64,000 nucleotides of DNA from Lacicoccus halitifaciens (GCF_040544485.1 NZ_JBDZDV010000004.1:183326-247325), one strand, 5' to 3'. Shown: positions 34,159 through 43,405, counted from the first letter of the stretch. Made by a program: numbers and translations. Notes: a model not told the origin generated them from the letters alone.

Positions 34159-36231
34159 TTGAATAAAAATACTCATGATGACGACAGAAAAAAAGTTGAT
34201 GGCAATAAAGGGCACAGATCGGAAGATCAGCCTGACTATAAGGATGAACTTTCCATTGAATCAGAACTGGATGAAGAAGGTAAACTGGATACGGAAATTG
34301 TTGAAGATGCGCTGGAAAAGTCTGAGGGCACCAGGAATCTTTCAGGATGGAAAAGATACCTCTTCATGGGGATTGCCGTTTTCGGCGCCCTTTATCACTT
34401 GTATATCCTGAATTTCAACCCTATAGACCCCTGGGTGTTCAGAAGCACACATATCGTGTTCGGCACGGTACTGACGCTGATGTTCTATAAGGGATGGAAG
34501 ACGGAGTCCAATCGTATTCCTATAGTGGACTGGATACTGATAGCAGCTGCAATATTCATCGGATACTACATAGCGGAAAATCTGACGACGCTGGTATTCC
34601 GTTTTGGGGTCACACCGACCACACTGGATGTCATTGTAGCGACAGTGGGTGTACTGCTGGTTTTGGAGATCACGAGAAGGACAAGCGGATGGACACTGCC
34701 GATACTTGCAGGTGTATTCATCGCGTATTCCTTCCTGGGGCCTTATATGCCAGGCATCTTCAATCACAACGGGTATTCCTTTGAAAGGTTCATCACTTAC
34801 ATTTATGGTCTTGACGGGGTGTTCGGGGTGACGACGGATGTATCTTCCAGATATATCATCCTCTTCATCATATTCGGGGCCTTCCTCCAGATGTCCGGTG
34901 TGGGCCAGTACTTCATTGATGTGGCTTTCAGGCTGGCAGGATGGATGCGCGGCGGTCCGGCCAAAGTCGCCATACTGGCTTCTGCACTGATGGGCTCGAT
35001 CAACGGCACTTCGGCAGGTAACGTCGTTGCGACCGGATCACTGACCATACCGTTGATGAAAAAGACCGGCTACCGGCCGCGGTTCGCCGCTGCTACGGAA
35101 GCGACGGCATCGACAGGCGGGCAGCTGCTGCCGCCGATCATGGGTGCAGGTGCCTTCCTCATGGCCGAAATCACCGGGATACCGTATTCCGAGATCATCA
35201 TCGCAGCAATCATACCGGCACTGTTATACTTCGTCTCCGTCTATTTCATGGTCGATTTCCAGGCTTTGAAGGAAGACTTGAGGGGCGTGCCGCGCCATCT
35301 GCTGCCGAACATCAAAGATCTCGCGAAGAAGGTATACCTCTTCATCCCGATCATCGTACTGGTCTACCTGCTCGTGGCCGGATACAGTATAGTGTTTGCC
35401 GGTACAGTCGGCATCGTCCTGTGCTTCGTCTTAAGCCTTTTCACCAAAGAGACGCGCATGGGCCTCATGAAAGTGCTTGAAGCGCTCGAACTGGGGATGA
35501 AAAATGCATTGCAGCTCATCGCAATCGTCGCGACTGCCGGCATCATCGTCGGGGTCATCGCCCTGACCGGTGTGGGACAGAGATTCAGCACGATGCTTTT
35601 GACGATTGCGGATAACAATCTGCTGATCGCCCTGATTTTTGCGATGCTCTTATCCATCCTGCTCGGCATGGGGATGCCGACGACGGCCGCCTATGCGGTG
35701 GCGGCGTCTGTAGTTGCCCCGGGTCTCGTCAGGATGGGGATGGAACCGCTTCTTGCGCATATGTTCGTATTCTACTATGCAGTCCTGTCAGCCATCACAC
35801 CGCCTGTTGCGCTCGCGGCCTTTGCCGCGGCCGGGATCACCGGCACCGATCCGATGAAGACCGCCGTGGAGGCGTTCAAGATCGGCCTGGCTGCATTCAT
35901 AGTCCCTTTCATGATGTTCTACAGCCCGGAACTTCTGCTTCTGAGTGACGACACGGTCGCAATCATCCTTGCGGTCATCACCGCATTATTCGGCGTTTAT
36001 TTCCTGGCCGCAGCGGTGCAGGGGTGGTTCTTCAAGAAAAGGACCGCATGGTATACGAGGATACTGCTGCTTGGTATCGCCCTTCTGCTGATGATGGCGG
36101 ACCTCACAACCGACGGGATCGCCATTGGGCTCATCATCGCTGCGGCACTGATCCAAAGGTTCGTAAATAAAGATCAGCCGCACCAAAAAGAGCTTTCAGC
36201 CAATAACGGGGATAATTTCAATACAACTTGA
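34159..36231 (+). CDS. TRAP transporter fused permease, TAXI type (first system)
   Basis: 690-residue fusion of the small (DctQ-like) and large (DctM-like) membrane subunits, with a TTG start after AAGGGGGGGAAG. A hydrophilic, acidic N-terminal tail of about 65 residues precedes the membrane part. Helix-rich blocks MGSINGTSAGNVVATGSLTIP, GGQLLPPIMGAGAFLMAE and LLGMGMPTTAAYAVAA are typical. Driven by the sodium gradient, fitting a halophile. It works with the lipoprotein encoded upstream; the operon ends at the terminator at 36240. Confidence 0.92.
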   Translation: MNKNTHDDDRKKVDGNKGHRSEDQPDYKDELSIESELDEEGKLDTEIVEDALEKSEGTRNLSGWKRYLFMGIAVFGALYHLYILNFNPIDPWVFRSTHIVFGTVLTLMFYKGWKTESNRIPIVDWILIAAAIFIGYYIAENLTTLVFRFGVTPTTLDVIVATVGVLLVLEITRRTSGWTLPILAGVFIAYSFLGPYMPGIFNHNGYSFERFITYIYGLDGVFGVTTDVSSRYIILFIIFGAFLQMSGVGQYFIDVAFRLAGWMRGGPAKVAILASALMGSINGTSAGNVVATGSLTIPLMKKTGYRPRFAAATEATASTGGQLLPPIMGAGAFLMAEITGIPYSEIIIAAIIPALLYFVSVYFMVDFQALKEDLRGVPRHLLPNIKDLAKKVYLFIPIIVLVYLLVAGYSIVFAGTVGIVLCFVLSLFTKETRMGLMKVLEALELGMKNALQLIAIVATAGIIVGVIALTGVGQRFSTMLLTIADNNLLIALIFAMLLSILLGMGMPTTAAYAVAASVVAPGLVRMGMEPLLAHMFVFYYAVLSAITPPVALAAFAAAGITGTDPMKTAVEAFKIGLAAFIVPFMMFYSPELLLLSDDTVAIILAVITALFGVYFLAAAVQGWFFKKRTAWYTRILLLGIALLLMMADLTTDGIAIGLIIAAALIQRFVNKDQPHQKELSANNGDNFNTT

Positions 36232-36239
36232 TGCGTTTT

Positions 36240-36275
36240 AAGAAATACAGCATATTAATGCTGTATTTCTTTACA
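36240..36275 (+). terminator. Rho-independent terminator
   Basis: AAGAAATACAGCAT (36240-36253), loop ATTA, ATGCTGTATTTCTT (36258-36271), then TTAC. It ends the first TRAP operon. Confidence 0.82.
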
Positions 36276-36303
36276 TATTCATACACTAATGGAGTGGGGC
36301 CAT

Positions 36304-37728
36304 ATGACAAATAAAGAGAATCATACACCCGGCCTGCGCCGGATCATCATCTTTGCAGCGGCGACCGTATTGTTCATCGCGGTGCTGATCCTGCTCCCGG
36401 AAGGGGTCGGCTGGTCTGAGCGGGCCACCATTTCAATCATGCTCTACGGCCTGATACTGTGGGCGTTCGCACCGATCCCGATCGGCCTCACATCGATGAT
36501 GGTGCTCGTGCTGCTGATGCTCCTTAGGCCGGTTGAGATCGAGACTGTACTCAGCGGTTTTGCTTCCCCCGCAGTTTTCCTGATCATCGGCGGCATGATG
36601 ATCGCAATCGGGGTCAACCATACAAACCTGATCAGAAGGATGACATATTCCCTCCTTGCAACGATGGGATCGAGTGCCAAAGGGATCTACATCGGCGTCG
36701 GGCTGCTCAACCAGATCCAGGCGTTCTTCATCCCCGCCACCGCAGTCAGGGCTTCCCTGATGATGCCGGTGCTTGACGGCATCATCAAGGAGGCGGACAT
36801 AAAGAAAGAATCGAATTTCAATAAACTGCTCTACATCAGTACGGCATTCGGCATCAGCATCAGCGGGGTGGCCGTGCTCACCGCGGCGATCGGCAACATA
36901 TTGACGATCGAGCTGCTGAGGCTGTATGCGGGTGTATCGATTTCCTATCTTGAATGGTTCATATACACTGCACCGATCTGGATCGTGCTGGTGGTCGTCA
37001 TCATGTTCATCCTCTGGAAGATGTATACGCCTGAAGAGGAATCGTTTCATGCACTTCAAAAGGAAATGAAGAAAAAGAATGAGGAGATCGGCAGACTCGG
37101 AAGCGATGAGATAAAGTGCATCCTCATACTGGCACTCACCATCCTCATCTGGCTGACCGAATCATGGCACGGCTACCATCCGACTTTCGGCGCCCTGTTT
37201 GCTGTCGTGCTCATGGCACTGCCCATCATCGGCTTCATCGAATGGCAGAAGATGCTTAAGATCAATTTCGGCATCGTCCTCTTGATTGGTGCGACCTTAT
37301 CCCTCGGCTATTCGCTGATAGAATCCGGGGCGATCGACCTGCTCGAATGGCTCGTCTCGCCGCAAATCATCGTGGAAATCTTCAGCAATCCGTGGCTTGC
37401 GATCCCCATCACCGTGATCGTTTCCCATATATATCATCTCGGGGTCACCAACGTATCGACAGCGGTCATCACGCTGCTCCCGGTGCTGATCAGCCTGTCC
37501 GTCCAGTCGGGTCAGGATCCCGTCGTCATTTCCGTCCTGTCCGCCATCACACTGCTGCTCGGGTTCATACTGGTCGTCGAGACGATGCCGAACGTCGTGG
37601 TCCACAGCACAGGCAGGGTGGAGCAGCAGGACTTCCTCCTGCCCGGCCTGGTCTCCACAGTGGCGAGCATCTTCATAATTACAGGGGTTGCATATATCTA
37701 CTGGCCATTGATCGGCTTTTGGCCGTAA
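36304..37728 (+). CDS. SLC13/DASS-family sodium:dicarboxylate symporter
   Basis: 474 residues from the ATG at 36304, after GGAGTGGGG. About 11-13 membrane helices, with family motifs FIPATAVRASLMMPV, FGIVLLIGATLSLGYSLIESG and LGVTNVSTAVITLLPV. Compared with typical family members the SNT-type motif is degenerate (FIPATA, VSTA). It lies between the first TRAP operon and iclR, so it may import another acid of the same or the aromatic pathway. Confidence 0.82.
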   Translation: MTNKENHTPGLRRIIIFAAATVLFIAVLILLPEGVGWSERATISIMLYGLILWAFAPIPIGLTSMMVLVLLMLLRPVEIETVLSGFASPAVFLIIGGMMIAIGVNHTNLIRRMTYSLLATMGSSAKGIYIGVGLLNQIQAFFIPATAVRASLMMPVLDGIIKEADIKKESNFNKLLYISTAFGISISGVAVLTAAIGNILTIELLRLYAGVSISYLEWFIYTAPIWIVLVVVIMFILWKMYTPEEESFHALQKEMKKKNEEIGRLGSDEIKCILILALTILIWLTESWHGYHPTFGALFAVVLMALPIIGFIEWQKMLKINFGIVLLIGATLSLGYSLIESGAIDLLEWLVSPQIIVEIFSNPWLAIPITVIVSHIYHLGVTNVSTAVITLLPVLISLSVQSGQDPVVISVLSAITLLLGFILVVETMPNVVVHSTGRVEQQDFLLPGLVSTVASIFIITGVAYIYWPLIGFWP

Positions 37729-37763
37729 CGGATGGTTATAGGAAGCACCGGCAAGCCAGTCAT

Positions 37764-37798
37764 GTTATACTATTAGTACAGAGTTCTAATTATCGTAC
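37764..37798 (+). promoter_or_regulatory. Paired half-sites upstream of iclR (putative IclR operator)
   Basis: CTATTAGTAC (37770-37779) and ATTATCGTAC (37789-37798) are direct repeats offset by exactly 19 bp, 15 bp before the iclR start codon. The same paired arrangement occurs at the catB and second TRAP promoters. It would allow autoregulation. Confidence 0.6.
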
Positions 37799-37813
37799 AA
37801 ATGAGGAATTATT

Positions 37814-38593
37814 ATGACTGAAGATATTAATCGTGCCGATCACCTCCAGACACTCGAAAAAGGGCTTAAAGTGATTGAAGCATTCGACGGACGCGACCAC
37901 CTGACCATTTCCACGGCAGCGGCCCTCACTGACATTTCCAGACCGACCGCACGACGCGTATTGATCACGCTGGTCAATCTGGGGTATGCACAGATGCTGG
38001 ATAACCGTTTTTATTTAACACCTAAAGTGCTGTCACTCGGTTATTCATATATGACGGCAAGGGACAGCTGGGAAATCACCACGACCCTCCTCCGTGAACT
38101 TTCGAAGAAAACCAATGAATCAAGCTCCATCGCCAAACTGGTCGGGGAGGAGATCGTCTATATCGGCCGTGTGCCTGCCAATAAGATCATGAAGATATCC
38201 CTGAATATCGGGACACACTTGCCTGCATATGCCACCTCAATGGGGAAGCTGCTGCTTGCCCAAAAAAGCGAGGAAGAATTGGCCGAGTATTTCGCTACAG
38301 CTGACTTGAAGCCGCTCACGCCTTATACGGTGTATAAGGAAGCGGATTTGAGGAAAGAATTCGAAGAAATCCGTAAGAGGGGCTGGGCGATCAGTGAAGA
38401 CCAGCTCGAAATCGGGCTGATGTCCATTGCAGCACCGATCCGCAATATGCGCGGGGAGATCATTGCGGCCATCAACTGCTCGACCAACTCATCACAGACC
38501 ACACGCGAGGAAGTTGAAGAGACCTACCTGGAACCGCTCCTCGAAACAGCTGACCTGATCAGCCGCAATACTGAAATAGAACTGCCATTTTAA
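37814..38593 (+). CDS. IclR-family regulator, PcaR/PcaU-like
   Basis: 259 residues, ATG after GAGGAA. The N-terminal winged helix (about 8-75) contains TISTAAALTDISRPTARRVLITLVNLGY. The effector domain has IGTHLPAYATSMGKLLLAQ and ISEDQLEIGLMSIAAPIR, which match the beta-ketoadipate (PcaR, PcaU, PobR) branch. It is convergent with the catechol operon. Candidate operators upstream of itself, catB and the second TRAP operon suggest it controls all three. Confidence 0.88.
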   Translation: MTEDINRADHLQTLEKGLKVIEAFDGRDHLTISTAAALTDISRPTARRVLITLVNLGYAQMLDNRFYLTPKVLSLGYSYMTARDSWEITTTLLRELSKKTNESSSIAKLVGEEIVYIGRVPANKIMKISLNIGTHLPAYATSMGKLLLAQKSEEELAEYFATADLKPLTPYTVYKEADLRKEFEEIRKRGWAISEDQLEIGLMSIAAPIRNMRGEIIAAINCSTNSSQTTREEVEETYLEPLLETADLISRNTEIELPF

Positions 38594-38597
38594 CAAA

Positions 38598-38634
38598 CAA
38601 AAAAGCTGATCGGAAACCCGATCAGCTTTTTTAA
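38598..38634. terminator. Bidirectional terminator
   Basis: AAAAGCTGATCGG (38601-38613), loop AAAC, CCGATCAGCTTTT (38618-38630), with A and T runs on both sides. It is shared by iclR (plus) and pcaF (minus). Confidence 0.92.
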
Positions 38635-38635
38635 T

Positions 38636-39838
38636 TTACTCTATATTGTCCACCATCAATGAGATGCCCTGGCCGACACCGATACACATTGTCGCAAGAC
38701 CAGTCTTTGTGCCTCTCTTCTTCATTTCATATATCAGATCGGTCAGTATACGGGCACCGCTTGCACCGAGCGGGTGGCCGAAGCTGATGGCCCCGCCGTT
38801 GACATTCACTATTTCCCTGTCGATGCCAAGCTGGTTGATGCATTCGATGGACTGGGACGCGAATGCTTCATTCAGCTCGACGAGACCGATGTCAGAAATC
38901 GTGCGTCCCGTCTTTTCAAGCAGCTTTTTGGTTGAATCGATGGGACCGAGCCCCATCACTGCAGGTTCCACCCCTGCCGTTGCAGAGAATGTGTATTTGA
39001 CAAGCGGTGTAAGCCCCAGCTCCTCCGCCTTTTCCCTGCTCATGACAAGAAGTGCGCTGGCGCCGTCATTCACGCCGGATGCGTTGCCTGCGGTCACTGT
39101 ACCGTCGGGGAAGATGGAACGCAGCTGTGAGAGTTTTTCAAGCGTCGTTTCAGGTCTTGGATGCTCATCCTTATCCACCACCGTTTCGTTCCCTTTACGG
39201 TCGGTGATCGTGACAGGCACCATCTGCTCCCTGAAGCGGTCCGCTTCCACAGCAGCTTTGGCACGCTGCTGGCTTTCATAGGCAAACGCATCCTGCTCTT
39301 CTCTTGTTATCCCGTACCTTTTTGCGACGTTTTCCGCAGTTTGTGGCATAGAATCTATGCCGTGTTCACTTTCTATCTTCGGATGCGGGAACCGCCATCC
39401 TATCGTCGTATCGACGAGCTCCATATTGCCCCTGGGGAATTCCTTCTCAGGTTTCAGCATGACGAAAGGTGCCCTTGACATGCTTTCAGTACCGCCCGCA
39501 ATTGCAATATCGATTTCCCCTGTGATGATCGACCGGGCTGCCATCGAAACAGCATCAAGGCTTGATCCGCACAATCTGTTAACTGTCGTTCCCGATACGC
39601 TCTCGGGAAGGTCGGCAATGAGAGCCGACATGCGTGCAACGTTCCTGTTCTCTTCACCAGCGCCGTTCGCATTGCCGAATATCACTTCGTCGATCTGATC
39701 GACATCGAGACCCGGGTTCCTTTCAACGAGTGCTTTTATGACGATGGCGCCCAGATCATCGGGCCTCACCGACTTCAGTGCACCTTTGTATCTTCCGATC
39801 GGCGTCCTCACCGCATCCACTATTACAACTTCCGTCAT
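38636..39838 (-). CDS. pcaF: Beta-ketoadipyl-CoA thiolase
   Basis: 400-residue thiolase cleaving beta-ketoadipyl-CoA to succinyl-CoA and acetyl-CoA. The nucleophile is Cys90 in VNRLCGSSLDA, and the C-terminal catalytic motifs are SFGHPLGASG and MCIGVGQG. Sequence alone would allow acetyl-CoA acetyltransferase; its place after pcaI and pcaJ, overlapping pcaJ by 4 bp, supports PcaF. Last gene of the seven-gene operon. Confidence 0.87.
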   Translation of the reverse strand: MTEVVIVDAVRTPIGRYKGALKSVRPDDLGAIVIKALVERNPGLDVDQIDEVIFGNANGAGEENRNVARMSALIADLPESVSGTTVNRLCGSSLDAVSMAARSIITGEIDIAIAGGTESMSRAPFVMLKPEKEFPRGNMELVDTTIGWRFPHPKIESEHGIDSMPQTAENVAKRYGITREEQDAFAYESQQRAKAAVEADRFREQMVPVTITDRKGNETVVDKDEHPRPETTLEKLSQLRSIFPDGTVTAGNASGVNDGASALLVMSREKAEELGLTPLVKYTFSATAGVEPAVMGLGPIDSTKKLLEKTGRTISDIGLVELNEAFASQSIECINQLGIDREIVNVNGGAISFGHPLGASGARILTDLIYEMKKRGTKTGLATMCIGVGQGISLMVDNIE

Positions 39839-40485
39839 TGTCCGACACTCCTCTTCAGTGCTTCCGACACTGTATAATCCGCTTCTGTTTTTTCTGCGAC
39901 CTCTTCCAATGTTGCCTCGCCCATCAATTCGATCAGTTCGAATCCGTCGCCTTTCCTTTCAAAAACCGCGAGGTCCGTGATGATCATATCCACCGGCCTT
40001 GTCGAAGTGATCGGGAAGGTGCATTCTTTTAAGAACTTCGGGGAACCGTCCTTTGCAGTATGGTTCGTTGTGATGATGACCTTTTTCGCCCCGACGAGCA
40101 GATCCATCGCACCGCCCACACCAATGATATCCTTGCCCGGGATTGCCCAGTTCGCCACGCGTCCTGCTTCATCCACCTGAAGCACACCGAGTATTGCAAC
40201 GTCGACATGGGCACCGCGGATCATCCCAAAAGAGTCGGCACTGTGGAAATAACTTGCACCCACCGCTTCACCGACCGGCTGCTTGCCGGCATTCACGATA
40301 TTCGGATCGATGTCTTCCTCTGCCACAGAAGTGACGCCAAGCAGGCCGTTCTCTGTATGCAGGTAGTACTTTTCCTTATCAAGGTAGTTTGCAACGAGGG
40401 TGGGGATGCCGATGCCAAGGTTGATCACCGAATATTCATCAAGCGCTTCGGCAGCACGCTCTGCTATCATATCTTTTACACTCAT
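39835..40485 (-). CDS. pcaJ: 3-oxoadipate CoA-transferase subunit B
   Basis: 216-residue beta subunit of a class I CoA-transferase moving CoA from succinyl-CoA to beta-ketoadipate. INLGIGIPTLVANYL and the catalytic Glu45 in HTENGLLG are visible. It overlaps pcaI and pcaF by 4 bp each. Acetoacetate CoA-transferase (ScoB) is the main alternative, excluded here by context rather than sequence. Confidence 0.88.
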   Translation of the reverse strand: MSVKDMIAERAAEALDEYSVINLGIGIPTLVANYLDKEKYYLHTENGLLGVTSVAEEDIDPNIVNAGKQPVGEAVGASYFHSADSFGMIRGAHVDVAILGVLQVDEAGRVANWAIPGKDIIGVGGAMDLLVGAKKVIITTNHTAKDGSPKFLKECTFPITSTRPVDMIITDLAVFERKGDGFELIELMGEATLEEVAEKTEADYTVSEALKRSVGQ

Positions 40486-41168
40486 TTCTGAACCACACCT
40501 TCCTTGGTCAAAATTTGCTCTGCCAATACGATTTTATCGACGTATATGTGCTGGGTCGCAATCTCTTCCGGATTCAATTCTCCGACTTCAACGATCTCAT
40601 CCACTTCCGCCACCACATACTTCCCGGCAGTCGCCATCATCGGATTGAAGTTCCTTGCCGTCTTGTAATAAACGAGGTTGCCGAGCTTGTCCGCCTTATG
40701 TGCACGCACTAGGGAAACATCGGATTTTAAAGCTTTTTCGAATACGTATTCCTCACCGTCGATGTCTTTGGTCTCCTTGCCTTCGGCAAGTTCCGTCCCG
40801 ACACTCGTCTTCGTGAAGAAGCCGCCGATGCCGGCACCGCCGGCACGTATCGCCTCGCCCAAAGTGCCCTGCGGCAGCAGCTGGAGTTCGAGTTTCCCCG
40901 CGTTGTACCATTTGGCGACTTCCCTGTTGCTTGTAAAATAAGATCCGACTGCTTTTTTCAACTTACCCTGGTCAAGTAATATACCGAGGCCCTTTCCTGC
41001 TTCGCCGACGTTATTGCTGACGACCGTCAGCTCTTTAACATCGATCTTTGTCAGTTCATCTATCAAGGATAAAGGCGCGCCGATCAGACCGAACCCGCCG
41101 ACCATCAGTGTGTCGCCATCCTTGACCGGTTGAAGAGCAGATTTTATATCAGTGATTTTTGATTTCAT
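40482..41168 (-). CDS. pcaI: 3-oxoadipate CoA-transferase subunit A
   Basis: 228 residues from the ATG at 41168, 9 bp after GAGGAG; an ATG 6 bp upstream is possible but close to that site. LMVGGFGLIGAPLSLIDEL is the glycine-rich CoA-binding motif, and RAGGAGIGGFFTKTSVGTELAEGKE is typical of the alpha subunit. It partners with PcaJ. Confidence 0.88.
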   Translation of the reverse strand: MKSKITDIKSALQPVKDGDTLMVGGFGLIGAPLSLIDELTKIDVKELTVVSNNVGEAGKGLGILLDQGKLKKAVGSYFTSNREVAKWYNAGKLELQLLPQGTLGEAIRAGGAGIGGFFTKTSVGTELAEGKETKDIDGEEYVFEKALKSDVSLVRAHKADKLGNLVYYKTARNFNPMMATAGKYVVAEVDEIVEVGELNPEEIATQHIYVDKIVLAEQILTKEGVVQK

Positions 41169-41174
41169 CTTCAT

Positions 41175-42008
41175 TTACTCCTCATCTAAAAATTTTTCTA
41201 TTTTCTCGTTCAAATCTTCCTGTTTGTTGAATACTATTTCGTAATGATTGATATGCTTCACTGTTGAATCTATATCGTTAATGGTTTCCAGCATCTTATC
41301 ATAACCTTCCCTGCTGAAAAGTGCCGTATCATCTTTGATCGGTCCGGTGCATATGATGAGGAATGCAGGCACCTGGACTTTTTTGTAAGCTTCATCATAA
41401 GGGAAGTCATAAAAGCTTTCAAAATCCTGCTTAGTCAGATTGTAATCGGACTTATGGGTCACTTTGCCGTCTGTCTGCATGATTTCATGGTCGATCACCT
41501 GATCCATTACTTCGCTCCATTCGACCCCCATTGCGCCGTATGACTGTTTCATCATCTCCAAATATTCATCCCTGGATTCAAATGTTTTCTCAAGTCTCCC
41601 CAGTGACGGCAGTACAAGTCCGCTCGTGTTTTCATCAGCTTCACCGCCGCCGTCCAGGAGGACGACCTTTTTAACTTTCGAACTCCGGCCCGCAACATCT
41701 ATGGCAATGTATCCGCCCATGGAATAGCCTGCCAGTATGACATTGTCATAACCGAGTGACTTTATCATTTCCAAAAGGTCTTCACTGTGCTGGCTGATAG
41801 CCGTGGGATCCTTCTGCTTCGTACTGTCACCGCGGCCGCTCAAATCGTAGCTCAGTGTATTGTATTTGTCTTTAAAATGGTTTTGAAAATGGTGCATCTG
41901 CAGATAATTGCCGGTCAGACCATGTATAAAGATCAATAGAACATCGCTCTCCGGATGTTCTGTCATATTGATATTCATTGATTTATCCCCAATGGAGATC
42001 TGCTTCAT
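41175..42008 (-). CDS. pcaD: Alpha/beta hydrolase, probable 3-oxoadipate enol-lactonase
   Basis: 277-residue alpha/beta hydrolase with the oxyanion segment IFIHGLTGNY, nucleophile elbow GYSMGG and a C-terminal His region (KHINHYEIVF). In this operon the expected reaction is hydrolysis of beta-ketoadipate enol-lactone to beta-ketoadipate. It is somewhat divergent from classical PcaD, so hydrolysis of another lactone, or of muconolactone itself, cannot be excluded. Confidence 0.72.
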   Translation of the reverse strand: MKQISIGDKSMNINMTEHPESDVLLIFIHGLTGNYLQMHHFQNHFKDKYNTLSYDLSGRGDSTKQKDPTAISQHSEDLLEMIKSLGYDNVILAGYSMGGYIAIDVAGRSSKVKKVVLLDGGGEADENTSGLVLPSLGRLEKTFESRDEYLEMMKQSYGAMGVEWSEVMDQVIDHEIMQTDGKVTHKSDYNLTKQDFESFYDFPYDEAYKKVQVPAFLIICTGPIKDDTALFSREGYDKMLETINDIDSTVKHINHYEIVFNKQEDLNEKIEKFLDEE

Positions 42009-42020
42009 GATTTCCCACTC

Positions 42021-42488
42021 CTATTCGACTGTATAAATGGAATAACTGACACCTTCCGGCATACGGATGCCGTTCGAGACGAATATTCTGTTATTAAGCC
42101 AGTGATATTTCTCGCTTCCGGTTTCAAACACAGGGTTCGTCCTGAAATAATATTCATCAGGATCGACCTCTTCTCCCTTGTCGAGTCGGTTCAGCACGGA
42201 ACGGGCGCCGGTCCTGATCCCCCTGTATGTCATCAAAATGATCTCCCCGTCATCTGTCTCCAGAGTGATCCGCACATCCTGGATGATTGTGCCGTCTTCA
42301 CGCACCGTGATCCAGTCATCCCCGCCGGGAAGGACTTCCGCGCTGAAATATTCACCTTCGAACTTACCTCCGGTCACCTGTATGATCCTCCGGTTGCCGA
42401 CCGGTGTCTTCTTCGGGAGGTGTGGTCTGGCTACGGACAATTCCATATGGCCAAGTAATGATAATTTCGGTTCCGGTAATTCCCTCAC
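42021..42488 (-). CDS. DUF3237 (UPF0311) family protein in the catechol operon
   Basis: 155 residues with a GTG start 8 bp after TTGGAGG. Family features: the N-terminal LLGHMELSVARP and VTGGKFEGEYFSAEVLPGGDDW, then LMTYRGIRTG and YYFRTNPVFETGSEKYHWLN near the end. It is a predicted beta-barrel protein without known catalytic residues. It lies between catA and pcaD, where muconolactone isomerase (catC) would be expected; catC is absent from the window. Whether it isomerises muconolactone is an open hypothesis. Confidence 0.8.
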   Translation of the reverse strand: MRELPEPKLSLLGHMELSVARPHLPKKTPVGNRRIIQVTGGKFEGEYFSAEVLPGGDDWITVREDGTIIQDVRITLETDDGEIILMTYRGIRTGARSVLNRLDKGEEVDPDEYYFRTNPVFETGSEKYHWLNNRIFVSNGIRMPEGVSYSIYTVE

Positions 42489-42523
42489 GATTCATTCCTC
42501 CAATGATTCCTTCAAATATGAAA

Positions 42524-42543
42524 CGGGCATGTCTCCATGCCCG
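42524..42543 (-). other. Stem-loop between catA and the DUF3237 gene
   Basis: CGGGCATG and CATGCCCG (42524-42531 and 42536-42543), with a 4-base loop. The following T run is weak, so it could reduce or process read-through rather than stop it. Confidence 0.6.
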
Positions 42544-42551
42544 GGTTTTAA

Positions 42552-43346
42552 TTAATTTTCTTTACGTAGTACGAATTCCAGATGTGCCTCTTTATAGTCG
42601 CCTTTGTCCACAGGGTCCGTAATGAGCTCTTCACGTACACCTTGTGCGACGTCTGTCTCCATCCATTCATCACCTTCGAAGAACACCTGGGTGATTAAAG
42701 TTTCATGGCCTTCTGATTTGAACATGATATGGAGATGAGCAGGCCTCATCGGATGCTGATCCATATAACCAAGGAATTCGCCTGTCGGTCCCTGATCAGG
42801 GATTGCATATGGCACAGGAAGGAAAGTCTTCACTGTGAATCTGCCTTCATCGTCCGTGACGAAGCGTCCACGCAGGTTGAAGTCCGGTGCATCAGAATCG
42901 AAGTTCGAATATTTGGCTGATGCATCATTCTGCCAGAAATCGACTTCGGCATTCTTCAGTATTTCACCGTCTACGTTTTTCACCGTACCGCTGAAATAGA
43001 ACAGCTCGCCTTCTTCATCCTCACGCTGCGGCAGTTCAACAACGCCGTTTTCATCCGGTTCGACGAATGGTGCGTTCTCCACGTAATAAGGTCCGAGCAG
43101 GGAAGGCTGGGTGCCCGGAAGTTCGGTGTACATCGCCTGCAGTACGTGAGTCTCCAAAAATACGTCCGCATATAATGGAAGTTCTCCTGATTTGCCCAGA
43201 CGGTCTGCCCAGTTTACGAAGTTTGTATATTCCTCATGGTTCAATTTCGCTTCTTCGAAAAACCCCTGCATATGTTTGATGAAAAGATCGAATACCTCTT
43301 CAACACGCTCATTTTTAGTTGTCGGCAATTGATGGTTTACAGTCAT
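42552..43346 (-). CDS. catA: Catechol 1,2-dioxygenase (intradiol)
   Basis: 264 residues from the ATG at 43346, 8 bp after AGGAG. It opens catechol to cis,cis-muconate using non-haem Fe(III). The four iron ligands are visible: Tyr146 (AKYSNFD), Tyr180 (PVPYAIPDQGPTG), His204 and His206 (RPAHLHIMF). The N-terminal helical dimerisation domain (about 5-85) marks the catechol/hydroxyquinol branch rather than protocatechuate dioxygenase. Hydroxyquinol dioxygenase is the main alternative; the adjacent catB favours catechol. Confidence 0.9.
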   Translation of the reverse strand: MTVNHQLPTTKNERVEEVFDLFIKHMQGFFEEAKLNHEEYTNFVNWADRLGKSGELPLYADVFLETHVLQAMYTELPGTQPSLLGPYYVENAPFVEPDENGVVELPQREDEEGELFYFSGTVKNVDGEILKNAEVDFWQNDASAKYSNFDSDAPDFNLRGRFVTDDEGRFTVKTFLPVPYAIPDQGPTGEFLGYMDQHPMRPAHLHIMFKSEGHETLITQVFFEGDEWMETDVAQGVREELITDPVDKGDYKEAHLEFVLRKEN

Positions 43347-43405
43347 ATTCCACACTCCTATTAAAGTTTATATATATCTGCCGCAATGCGGTCAGTTATT
43401 ATTGA

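Noticed and set aside
38636..39838. Acetoacetyl-CoA metabolism as an alternative reading of the thiolase and CoA-transferase genes
   Set aside because: Sequence permits it, but the operon with catA, catB and a lactonase-like hydrolase makes the beta-ketoadipate role more likely.
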